From Centroberyx gerrardi (taxonomy: Eukaryota > Chordata > Actinopteri > Beryciformes > Berycidae): DNA of 64,000 nucleotides. Position 1 is the first letter of the stretch. The number at the start of each line of letters is the position of its first letter. The position numbers and the translations under genes are program-made. The notes below the pieces were generated by a model. It worked only from the letters and a program-made list of their open reading frames with translations. It had not been told where the DNA came from and searched no databases. The DNA lies in contig NC_136001.1 in assembly GCF_048128805.1 (NCBI RefSeq), positions 5,958,001-6,022,000 of the forward strand, read 5' to 3'. Of the stretch, positions 32,555 through 43,365 are shown piece by piece.

Positions 32555-34055
32555 CGGCCCGGCACCGGTCCCCCTGCCCCTCCTGCGCCCCACCCCACAT
32601 CTCCCCACCCACCGCCACCCAGCCCGGGGAGAAACCAGACGGGTGCCACTCTGCCAGCCCCTCACCGACTCCAACCGAACTCAGTCTGGCCGTTCCTCGC
32701 CAACCTCCTGGAGGGCGCTGTCGTCAAAAAAAAGAGAGATGTCTTTCCGTTCCTTTTTCCCCCTCGAATGAACGTGTTAACCTGACATGAAATGAATGTT
32801 CTGTGTAATTGACATATACAGGTATTCCTTTCATTTTTCCACAAGCCGTAGTGATAACAAAGGAGTGTGTGTTTGCGTGCGTGTTGAGTCTGAGAACGAG
32901 TGTCACCCACGGCTGATGCGGGGTCTCACACACCCCCCTGTGTTTTAGGTTGGATTTTAAAGACACTGGTCAAATAGGTACTTTAGCAGAAGGCAAAAGA
33001 AAGACACGTTAGCCATTAGGACCAAAAGGAGCACATTCTGTATAGTTTACTAATGCAGCGTTGTCAAAGCGAGAGACCTGGCGAGAACACTTTAAGCAAT
33101 TTCCATCCTCAAACCAGTCTAAAACACCTTACAGAAGTTTCAATCTTCACAGCATTTTGGAAGTGTTTGGTGCTGTTCTGTGCTCCAGGTGTATGTGAAC
33201 ACTGATGCCGCCTCACTTAAGTCAAAATGACACTTCAACACTTTCTCTGCCTGAGTAGTTTTGTCTTGCCTTTCTACCAAACCAGATAACCAGTCTTCTT
33301 TTGATATGCGACTCCCCACGTCATCCATTTTCAGTTTTGCGGTTAATTTCTTTTGTATTGAGATGCTCTGGACTGCTGGATAAGGTTCATTCACTGTTGA
33401 AATGGTTTGATTGATGATATATTATGATCTCTCGGAAGCCAGGCAAAGCTGTCCATTCAGGTTCTTTTGAAATGGTTTCTCAAACGTGCTGCTTTCCAGT
33501 TCCTTGAATGACTTCAAGTGGCTTTCCTTGAATTACTTCAAGATATAACCAAAGTTTACTCAATCGCTTGGGAAGAGGAGACTGACCAAACGTAGTTTTG
33601 CTTTGTGGGAAAGAGTTACAGAGATGCTGTAATGCAGGTTGACAATATGGGTTCTAGTGTTAACGATGACATGACAACATGATGTAATCACTTGTAGTTG
33701 ACTGAAGTGCTATTAGCGCTGGAGGAAAGTCCAGTTCTTTTTAAATTTAGTTCAGTGGGTAAGTTTTGATCGGTAATATATTTCACCAACAAATTGAGGG
33801 AAGTATTGAAGTTACAAGGTTGAATAGAACTTGAAGGGTTGAAGTTTTCCCCAATGTTTTAGTGCCAGAGATTGAAAGTGTGAGTTTTAGACCCTGCTGT
33901 ACATACGCATCCTTTTTTTCATTTGAAACCTGAAAATGCAAAGAATTCAAAACATGTATACATTGACCAGATAACGGAGCTGTATGAGTCCCTACATCAC
34001 TGTATATATTTTTATGTCCTTATGTAGAAGACTAGTATTTGAAAATATTTGTGTA

Positions 34056-34061
34056 AATAAA
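34056..34061 (+). terminator. csnk2a1: Candidate csnk2a1 polyadenylation signal
   Basis: AATAAA followed by a GT/T-rich stretch lies about 1.5 kb after the stop codon. It is the last strong hexamer before the repeats that separate csnk2a1 from slc2a10. The 1.5 kb between (32555-34055) would be the 3' UTR and shows no coding exon. Confidence 0.5.
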
Positions 34062-34508
34062 CATGTGTTTTATTTATCAGGTACATCTGACTACTTTACT
34101 ATGTCCATGATTATACGGACCATGGTGTTGTCACCCTCATTTATCTCACATTGTGTTCGCAGGTTTCAAAAAGTTACATTTATGGCTTTGAAAAACCTTA
34201 ACACCAGTTAGAATAAATTTAAGGCCATTTTTGGCCAAAAAAAAAATGAAATGAGGGATAAACGGGTATCAAAATATCATTCATCTTGACTGGGTTGATA
34301 TGAAGACTTTTGTTCTGAGGTAACTGAGGTATCCATCATTTGAAAGAACTTGACACTTGTTCTTCCAAAATACTATGGAAGCAAACATTTCTAAATGGAC
34401 TGAAATTTTTTTTGTTGATTTCCAAAATGTAACTTTTTTTTGCAAATCTCATTAGAGAAGTAGCACTATAGAAAACATCATTTTTAAGACCTCTGAAACT
34501 GTATTTAA

Positions 34509-35049
34509 AGGAATAGTTTGGTATTTTGAACCCTGGGCCCAAATAACATGTTTTCTGTCATGATCCCTATTAGTAGAAACCAGAACTTTGCTAGCCGCCT
34601 GCTCCACCCGTCCAATAACACTGGGAAGCCCCCTCCTACTCTACTGCAATAGAAACCTAGGGGCATATGCCCCTAAAATCAAGCTTTCTGTCAATAGTTG
34701 TGTTCTATTTGGACAGAAACTATTTTTTCTCACCTTCTAAACCGGTGTAAGAACCAGAAGAATCCAAAAATAACTGCTGACAGAAAGCTCTGTTTTTTAC
34801 AATTTTTTCAAGATAACATACTGTATGATTATACTATGAGTGTTGTGTTTTGCAAAACAACGTTTATCATAGTTTTCAAAGACTGTGGCTTATGCCCCTA
34901 GGTTTCTATTGCAGTAGAGTAGGAGGGGGCTTCCCGGTGTTACCGGACGGGCGGAGCAGGCGGCTAGCAAAGTTCTGGTTTCTACTAATGGGGATCATGA
35001 CTGAAAACATGTTATTTGGGCCCAGGGTTCAAAATACCAAACTATTCCT
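34509..35049. mobile_element. TTAA-flanked fold-back element B
   Basis: The arms 34509-34680 and 34884-35049 are reverse complements (AGGAATAGTTTGGTATTTTG / CAAAATACCAAACTATTCCT). TTAA stands exactly outside both ends (34505-34508 and 35050-35053). The central ~200 bp is unique. It lies between the 3' ends of csnk2a1 and slc2a10. Confidence 0.85.
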
Positions 35050-35226
35050 TTAAGACCTGAAGGCCATCTTTAACTGTATTTAAGATCTTTCAAGACCTTG
35101 AATTCATATAATTTAAGACATTTTAAAGGACTTATACACACCCTGTCTCATCTACATGCCAGCAAGAGTGACAATTTGATAGCTATTATAATCACAGCAT
35201 ACTTAGAAAGACTTGCAAAAACACGC

Positions 35227-35232
35227 TTTATT
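35227..35232 (-). terminator. slc2a10: Candidate slc2a10 polyadenylation signal
   Basis: TTTATT on the plus strand (AATAAA for slc2a10) lies about 200 bases past the stop codon. The assignment is positional. Confidence 0.45.
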
Positions 35233-35432
35233 AACTTTCCCAGTGACACCACACAAACGCACATCTGTTTGAATTTCAAGTGCAATAATGGTAAAATCAA
35301 CCCATCATGATGCACGTATGCAGTCAGAGCTGTACCAATCACCTAGTTCTTCACTGTGTATAATGTGTGAAAATGGAATGTCCTTTGTAAAACACAATAT
35401 TGTAAAGTAATACTGAAATAATACATAGTTGC

Positions 35433-37646
35433 TCAACCCGGGGTGCTGAGCTGACAGTGCACTCTCTGGTATTGAAGAGAGGTGATTCTCCGGCTGAAGA
35501 TGCTGCAGCATTCCTCGCTGTGGTGTATCCTGCAAAACGAGGCAAAGCGCACAGCGTCTCGGCACGGCTGGAAATCAAGTTTCAGCTTATCAGAGAGAAC
35601 CAGACTGGAGATCTTACCTATTTAAACACAGCTCCTTGTCTATTTCCTCCAGAGACTTCCCCTTGGTCTCTGGTAACATGAAGTAGAAGAAAACACCGGC
35701 TGCCACACCAGTCATCCCATACAAAAGAAAAGTCCCTGATAGACCAATTGCATCTGTGGATAAAACACACAGTTCACTTTCTGCTCACCATCATTTCACA
35801 TTTCAGGTTGAACATGCTTTTAATTACAGAAACTCTATGACCATGGTTTTAGGAGTTTGAAGTAAGAACTACTGCAAAATTAATTCAAGAATATGCAGGA
35901 TATCCGCAGGCAGAGGTGTGACCAAGTCAACTTTACTCAAGTCCCAAGTCAGTCTCAAGTCTTGAGGCACAAGTCTCAAGTCAAGTCCCAAGTCTAAATG
36001 TAGATTTCCAAGTCAAGTCCATGTCATTAAAGTCAAGTCTCAAGTCTAAATGTTGAACACGAAGACAAGTCAGAACAAATAAAGAGTCCAGTATCAATTG
36101 AATATCTTAAAGAAAACTAAATATCTAGGACTTTTCAATGCAATATTGTTTTAACAGGATAAAAACTTGGTAAGAGCATCATGAGTTTGATTTCTATAAT
36201 CAGTTTCAACTTCAATAAATTCAATCATTCCATATAAATTCAGAAAACAGAATTTAAATTCAGTCGTCTGCTGGAACAAATCTCATCACTTTCAATCTGA
36301 GTCATTTACACAAACACAAGATCTCAAGTCAAGACTTTAGAAACCTTTTCAAGTCATCAAAGTACAAGTCAAAGTTGAGTCTGAAGTATTCTCTTCTTGC
36401 ATCAAGTCAAGTCTCAAGCAATTAAAATTGTGACTTGAGTCTGACTCGAGTCCAAGTCCTGTGACTCGAGTCCCCACGTCTGTCCGCAGGTCTTTAAACA
36501 GTCCAACAAAATCAAATTATTTAAATGTTGCATTTTGAGGTGTGAGAGAGGGTCAGAGAGGGTCAGCTCCTACTCACCAATGACATTCAAGAAAGAGAAA
36601 GTGACCAGCAGGTTGGCAGCCCAGTTGAAGCAATTGGTGAATGCAAATGCCCTTCCTCTGACACCAGCCGGAAATATCTCGCTCAGGACGAGCCAGGTCA
36701 CTGGTCAAAGAAAAACAAAAGAGCATAATGTATCCCAGCTCCAGTCGTTCACTGGAAAAAGTGAAGTTATTAAGTGAGTTAAAGCTACACTAGGCAACTT
36801 TGCACATTGGCGGCTCCAAATGGCAGCAAGCGGTAGCTCAACATGAACTTCAATACCCAGAAATCCTGTGAAGTGATGTCAGTAAACTGTTACCAACTTT
36901 ACCAACCCGGACGGTCTGTGATGCTTTATACCAAAGGAACGAGAGAGGCACAAGAATTTAAATTCATGAATAAAAATGATATTAGATGTGGGCATTCCAA
37001 CGAGTTTAACAATTGAAGGCTTCTAAGTTGTAGCAACGTGATGTCGTCCTGTTCTTACGCTTCTTCAGAGATGACGTGAACGCGGCATTAAGTTTCGATT
37101 CATCGCCATATCCGACACTGGAATTTCATTTGGACAAATTGTGAATCTACGGTGTCTCAATTAGTGGGATTTGAATGCTCTTCTCTGTTGCAGCCCCACT
37201 TTGCCATTTAGTCTGTTAGCTTTAACCCATTAATGTCTGCGGTGGAAATTTGAAATTTCCTTTGCAGCACATAAAGTAATAGCTACGCTGAGCACAAATC
37301 CGTTGGAATTTTTAAAATCGGTCAAAATATGAGGCCACAGCACAAGTTTTTCTTAATATACAGTTTTGGCGTTAGTCACAAGGGGTCTCTGATTTGCGCA
37401 GTTTTCGCAAAAAAGCTAGTGTAAACATAGGTTCCCATGATCACGTTAAAAAAAAAAAATTTCACTTAGGGGCCAGATAGACTCAAGTAAAAATCAATGA
37501 TAAAAATGATTCTCCAATGTGTTTTCAGGGAGAAATGATGAGAAAAGTAGCTCCACACCCATGCGTTTCCATGCATTTCTATGGGTTTTGGGTATGAATG
37601 TATTCCAATGGGCAAATGACCTCTGTACCTTTTTTAATGTGTGTCA

Positions 37647-37690
<44 letters not shown>

Positions 37691-40600
37691 GCATGCATAC
37701 AAACACACACACACACTTTCTATAGACTTGTTTACAAACACATTTGATCTCGTGTACATTGCCATGATTTTTTTGATTTTCAATAAAAAACCTCTTGGAA
37801 AATAGGTTAGGAATTTCAGATCATTATTTTTTCTACACACTTGATCATTTCTACACGCCATTTATACAGTATTCCTATGGGAATTCCAATATCAATAAAA
37901 TATCTATTTTAAATCTCCATTTGTCACCCCAACTCAATATTGAATCTATATTCTCAGAGCCCAGATCATGTGTGTAGAAAAATGTATGAAGATCTGAAAT
38001 TCTTTACCTATTTTTCAAGAGGTGTTTTTATTTTTTTGCTCATGAATCTTTGCCCATTGGAATACATTCATATCCAAAACCCATAGAAATGCATGGAAAC
38101 GCATGGGTGTGGAGCTACTTTTCTCATCATTTCTCCCTGAAAACACATTGGAGAATCATTTTTATAATTGATTTTTACTTGAGTCTATCTGGCCCCTAAG
38201 TGAAAAATCTTTTTTGAACATGTGATCATGGGAACCTATGTTTACACTATTTTTTTTGTGAAAACTGCTAAAATCAGAGACCCCTTGTGACTAACGACTA
38301 AAAATAGTATGATACAGAAATGGCTGTATCTAAAAAACTACATGGAGTTGTATCAAGTGCTTGGTACTGTTGGATTCAGAACAAGTTGAATTTAAATATA
38401 TGCTTTGATCTGGCATAAATCTGATATTTAGTATGTTAAATTAATGTTAAACAAATTTTTGTGATTTTTTGATAATCTAAAAAAACAAAACAACTTTGTC
38501 TACCAATAAAGGCATGAAAAATATGTGAAATCCAAAATTTTGATTTTGGTATGCATAGCCACATGTCTTGGCAGTTCTCTCTGCAAATTTTGTGTTTTTA
38601 CCTCTAACAGAAAAAAATCTGTGGACCATTTCCTTAACATACTAAATTTAGTTGTTAGTCATTAATGGGTTAATAGACATACACAGTTCTCTCTAAACTC
38701 CAAAATGACCCAATTCAAGGGAATATACAAACTTGGTCCAAATCCGATGGAGTATGCGCTGACGACAAACATCATACAGATGAGAATGATCCAGTTCACA
38801 ACTGTGCCATGGACGACTGGAGAAGATGCCAGAGGGGAAGAGCTGGCAGTTTCTAATGGTTTATCTCTAACTTTACCAAATGCTACATCTCCAATTTGTG
38901 TCTTATTAAGGAGTCTGTGGTTCTCATCAAGAGACGCATCCAAAACTGACTGACTGTCAAGAGTTACATGAGGTAGGGATGTTGCGTTAGCGACGAAGTC
39001 CTCCGAAACGCAAGGCCTCTTGGTGTCGAGCGCTGAACGTCCGCTGAGAAATCCGATGGTTATTAGACACACCGCCATTACGGAGCATCCGCCGATCAGC
39101 AGAGGCCTCCTGCCCACCCTGTCGGCCAACGCCATGGAGATCAGAGTAGCGATCACTTTGACCAGCCCCAAGCCCACGGACGCGAGCACTGCCGAGGCGT
39201 TGCTCCGAAACCCCACCGAGTGGAAAATGGTGGAGGCATAGAAGAGAACGTTGGGCTGGCCTGTGAGCTGCTGAAAGATCACCAAGCCGAGCCCGATGAT
39301 GGTCCTGGTCCTCATGTTGTCCTTGCGTTGGAGGAGGTACATGACGTTGTACTGCGCCTGTTTGTCAGCTCTGTTGGAGTCTGCGTCTTGATCTTCAGTC
39401 GGGCTCATGAGGTCTCTTTCGGTTTGAGCGCCCTCTCTTCGGCTCGAGGATTCTCCAGTGTTGGACGGAAGAAACCATATAGAGGCCAGCTGAACCAGAG
39501 TCGGTACTACAGCTAATCCGAACATACACTTCCACCCTCCCTTGGTATCGGACAGGATGTAGTTCATGGCGTAGGCCGCCAGGATGCCCGCGGTGATCCC
39601 GGCTTCGTACAGAGTTACCAGCAAGCCCCTGCGGTCGGGGGAGACCAGCTCGGACACAAAGATGCAGCAGGACATGGAGGATATACACATGGCGAAGCCC
39701 ACCGTGATCCTGCCCAGCACCAGCGCCGGGTAGGAGCTGCTGAGCAGGACTAGGCTGCCGGTCAGGATCAGGACGTTGCTGAGGAGGATGGAGTTCCTGC
39801 GGCCGTGCCGGTCGATCAGGCCGCCGCCCACGACGGAGGCCAGCAGGGCCCCGATCAACAAGGCGCTGACCAGAGCCTCCTGCTGGACACAGGACAGCCT
39901 GAACTCCGCCTTGAGCTGCAGCAAGGCGCCCGAGATGATGCCCAGCTCATACCCGAAGACCAGGCCGCCCAGAGTGGACACTGCACTGGCCAGCAACAGG
40001 ATGGAGCAACCTGGGGAGGAGGAAACATTCACATGCCACCTTTTGAGCAACAACACATTGATTGGCAGCACTTCTGCACACTGGAATAATGCTCCCAGAT
40101 TGTGAATTTATTAAAACCACTTCTACCCGCCGGTCCCGTGTGCAGGACCATCAGTACAAACACATGTTTTGCAGCCAAGCTTTTTTCAAACCCACAGAAC
40201 TTTATTATAAATCCTAGTCAAGATCCCAAGGTTTCCAAAGATACTAAACATGTCAGGCTGAATTACAGGAAAATGTGTATAGCATGGTGCACAAACATCT
40301 CGATTTTTTCCATTTGATGTAATAGTGGAGCCATAAAAAATGACGCCTTGGGTTTGAACATTTCACTCAATATAAGCAGCTATAGCTTCAATGAAGCATT
40401 GGAATGAGCAGATACAGAATATGTATGTGACATTGTTATACAGTACGGAAAAAACAAAAAATTCTAACTTTGAAGCTACTTCAGAGGAAATTTAAGGGGA
40501 AACTCAATGTGGTTGAAACGATGTGAAAGTGTGTTGTATAACTGCGATCATTTGAAGTTAGAAAGGTTAGGATCGAAACTTGGATGTATTATTGTTCAAA

Positions 40601-41397
40601 TTGGCCAGGGAGAATATCAATTTGGATCTTAAACCAGTGTTAAGGACAAATGAGAGTATGTATATGAAAAACGATAGTGGTCTGATAATTGGCTGGTGTT
40701 GCATGAGGTTGTGTTACTCTCCTGTGATTGGCTGAAGAATGGACAAGGTCTAAAAAGGTTAGAGAGTCCAGACAAGGTGACTAAAGATGTAGCCAGCCAT
40801 GTTTTAAGAGTGAGAGAACATCAAATCATTTCTGTGTAAGAAGAGAAGCTACGCTGTCGTGGAGTCATTGATGGAAACAAGAAGCCACTATTCATGTGTG
40901 CAACACAAAGTTAATAAAGTCACTCTCGAGGAGCGTCATTTCAGTCTGCGGATTCATGTGAAAGCAGACTTATGAAAATATTTGAATGATTTATGTATCA
41001 ATCACATTGTTGAACATAATGAGTTTTGGTTGGATAAATAATGTCAGAGCCGTGTTCTCTACATGAATAACACAGATCCATCACTCTAAGTGGTGTGCAG
41101 CTGCTCCTCAGATCTAGGTGTGAGTCTTTGATGTGCAGAATCTATTGACACATATGCAAATGAGGCAGACAAAACTACAAATGAAACCTCCTGAATCTCT
41201 ATTATCCCCAGTGATGACTGTAATATTTTTTTTTTTGTATGTGACAAAAGTAGGTTTAGACTAATATGCTCAGTATCAAACCTGAACTTAGGGTGCAACA
41301 TACTAAAACAATTCATACTTACACTTTTACAAATGAACATTCTTACGAAACAGCTTTTGAATTTGAAAATATGACCCTTTAGAAATAACTTACCCAT
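35433..41397 (-). CDS. slc2a10: Facilitative glucose transporter 10 (GLUT10)
   Basis: This is a 12-span major-facilitator transporter for hexose/dehydroascorbate, placed in Golgi/ER/mitochondrial membranes in mammals. Coding exons in gene order: 41397-41394, 40010-38733, 36700-36578, 35753-35618, 35529-35433. They give 545 residues (human 541). The first coding exon is only ATGG, and joining it gives [18 protein letters not shown], aligned with the human MG-start. Seen: DRHGRR (68-73) and DRVGRR (298-303) in the cytosolic loops, QQLTGQPN (248-255) in TM7, the long loop before TM10 with NATS and NKTQ glycosylation sequons, WLVLSEIFP after the exon 2/3 junction, and [12 protein letters not shown] near the end. 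The upstream in-frame ATG at 40071 is rejected because a strong acceptor (tcctccccag) lies between it and the conserved sequence. The last intron is only 88 bases. The gene is divergent from tp53rk, as in human. Confidence 0.95.
35911..36482. mobile_element. CAAGTC-rich hAT-like element with exact 8-bp target duplication
   Basis: TCCGCAGG is repeated directly at 35903-35910 and 36483-36490. The termini CAGAGGTGTGACCAAG and CGAGTCCCCACGTCTG are imperfect inverted repeats. The interior is packed with CAAGTC / GACTTG words, a common form of fish hAT MITE. It lies in the slc2a10 intron between exons 3 and 4. No coding capacity. Confidence 0.85.
37226..38669. mobile_element. TTAA-flanked fold-back element C, piggyBac-like ends
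   Basis: This 1.44-kb element starts CCCATTAATG and ends CATTAATGGG, with TTAA immediately outside both ends (37222-37225, 38670-38673). CCC...GGG ends with a TTAA target are the piggyBac signature. The long arms are reverse complements: TGCGTTTCCATGCATTTCTA (37562) pairs with TAGAAATGCATGGAAACGCA (about 38085-38104), and AGGGGCCAGATAGACTCAAG pairs near 38180. The loop holds a CA microsatellite. It occupies slc2a10 intron 2 and ends 63 bases from exon 2. Confidence 0.85.
37650..37690. repeat. (CA)n microsatellite
   Basis: About 20 CA dinucleotides lie inside fold-back element C. Confidence 0.95.
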
Positions 41398-42986
41398 TGC
41401 TTATGTCCCTTCTCCAGGTATGCACATTTCAATCAAGCCAGGCAGGTCCGACTCAATTCCTCTGCAAACATCCTCTGCGAAAACAGAAAATAAAACATAA
41501 GGTGGATGATTTCCTCTGCTGGTCTGGCACCCATAAGGAGCCTTGTGTCCTGCTGTGGCTCATAGACAAGACGAGGGAGTCCAAAAGAGCCCATCGCAGC
41601 CCCTGTAGCCATGACAACCCTGCTGTTGATTGCCATGATTTCATTAGGGAGCCCACTTGAGATGGGCTCAACAAAACACACTGAAATCAGTTGTCTTGTT
41701 TTACCTCACGGGGGACACAACACATGTCCTCACCTGATGGTGACAGAGCAACGAGGAAGGAATTTACCGTGTCTCTCTGAAATACAGCAGTCATGACTCA
41801 TCAGCGTTCAGTCTGATTTGAATGAATGCATTGTTTCCAGACTTGCAAACAAGGAAGTTATCGGAACAGGAAAAAAAACAGGTCAACAACTCTGCCCCAA
41901 AAATCTCAGGTAAATTGCTCCATAGAGAATGAATGGGGAAAGATGGTGCAGCTGACTTGGAGAAGCTTGGGGAAAATGCCTGGGAATAAAGCTTCATTTT
42001 CTGCTTCACAACTGACTGGATTTTCATAGAATATAGCTCATTTGGGACATTTAAAACTCAATATAAGACAATATGTGGGTGCACAATATCTGTCTCCCAT
42101 TCATTGTCCATAATGGATCCATACTAATGGCATCACTTGTTCTAATCTTGTGGTTTCAGGTTTTGGTTAGATAACACATAATTGATTGGACTGTAAAGAA
42201 GCATCCCTAATGTCAATAGTGAGTTTATAGTGACCTTATCGCATTTTATGGTAGTTTATCTTCTATGGCATCACTACATTCCTATAATATTCCTTTTGGG
42301 ACTTATAGTTTTGCTGTCATATCTGCATGGTATCCCTGTAAAATGTGTTATGGGCTTACCGTAGATTCATTTTAAACCGGTCAAAAGTGGGAAAGCTGTT
42401 TTGTTTTTTTGTTTTACACCGAATTTCTAAAGGTAAAACGCTCTTTGCCTGATCAGTAATCACCGTCACCGTTTTGCAGCTTATTTACACAAGAAACAAT
42501 AAGCGTTTTTTGTTCACATTCAAAGTAAAAACCCGTTATTCAACCACCAAGGCAATTTGCACACACAAGGCGTTATGGAGGCTGTGGTACAAGCGGGACA
42601 GACAGATGCAGTAGTACTACATTGCCATATCATTAAGGCACTTTCTCCCGTTTTGCACCTACTGAACCTATATGATCGGCTTTGGGGGAATAGCAATCGA
42701 GTAGAAACGGACTCACTGTGTGCTGGAGCTGATGTGCTGGAGATGCTGCTGGAGACTTCAGGCACTTCAGGAAGTTGAAGCGACGTGGCAGGAGCGTCTC
42801 GAGTTGCGAGACGAGAAACTTGTTTTGGAAGTTTGACGCCAGAGGCCGACAACTTTCCAGCTGTCCCAGGAAGGAATATTCCAAAGAGACGCCGCCTACA
42901 GCTCAGCATTAACATGACAAGTATTATTATTATTATCACCATTATTATTAGTAGTATAGTAGTAGTTGTTTTTGTAATAGTCAGTA

Positions 42987-43018
<32 letters not shown>

Positions 43019-43288
43019 AACACCAGACCACCCGCGCGCCATAGGGTTTGTTCAAAGGCAAATCAATATATAAAATATGGTAGGATCCCTAAAACATGGT
43101 AGACTACCTAATAAATAGATGCAATATGGAAAGCTACCGAAGAAAATACAGCGTGTTTTAATTTATCATTGTTCACTAAATCATATTTGAGACTCAACCC
43201 AAATGTATTGTAGATGAAAAAATACAGAATTGTTTTACAACTAACAAAAAAAAGGCCAAACATGACACTTTGTCTACATTTCTGACGG
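41398..43288. other. Intergenic region between slc2a10 and tp53rk
   Basis: About 2 kb separates the two divergent start codons and should contain both promoters. I see no TATA box for either. An open frame at 42557-42778 (plus, MHTQGVMEAV...) followed by a further ~120 bases with a coding-like look is not recognised; it may be a decayed transposon frame. A TAG trinucleotide tract follows. Confidence 0.4.
42984..43018. repeat. (TAG)n trinucleotide repeat
   Basis: About eleven TAG units are preceded by TTA/TAG-mixed sequence from about 42920. Confidence 0.9.
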
Positions 43289-43302
43289 ACACTAGGTGGC
43301 AG
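43289..43302 (+). promoter_or_regulatory. CTCF-like core motif upstream of tp53rk
   Basis: ACACTAGGTGGCAG matches the CTCF core consensus CCASYAGRKGGCRS at 13 of 14 positions. It lies 64 bases before the tp53rk start codon, in the presumed promoter or 5' UTR. Binding is not shown. Confidence 0.4.
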
Positions 43303-43365
43303 CATTTGAAAACAGACTTGAGGAAGCAGCAGCATAGGGAAGCAACGAAGAAGACAGGCGTAAAC

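Noticed and set aside
38662-40071. slc2a10 as a single-exon gene starting at 40071
   Set aside because: A strong acceptor precedes the conserved N-terminus, and the frame runs past the exon 2 donor into intron sequence, losing TM10-12.
40690-40960. Possible solo LTR
   Set aside because: A stretch with TTAATAAAGTCACTCTCGAG resembles an LTR polyadenylation region, but I could not find TG...CA ends with a target duplication.
42557-42778. Plus-strand frame of 73 codons between slc2a10 and tp53rk
   Set aside because: It is not recognised; it looks somewhat like a decayed transposon frame, but I could not name one, so no gene is called.
43270-43365. N-terminal extension of tp53rk
   Set aside because: The upstream in-frame codon is TTG, not ATG, and the region carries a CTCF-like site; the first ATG at 43366 has a good start context.
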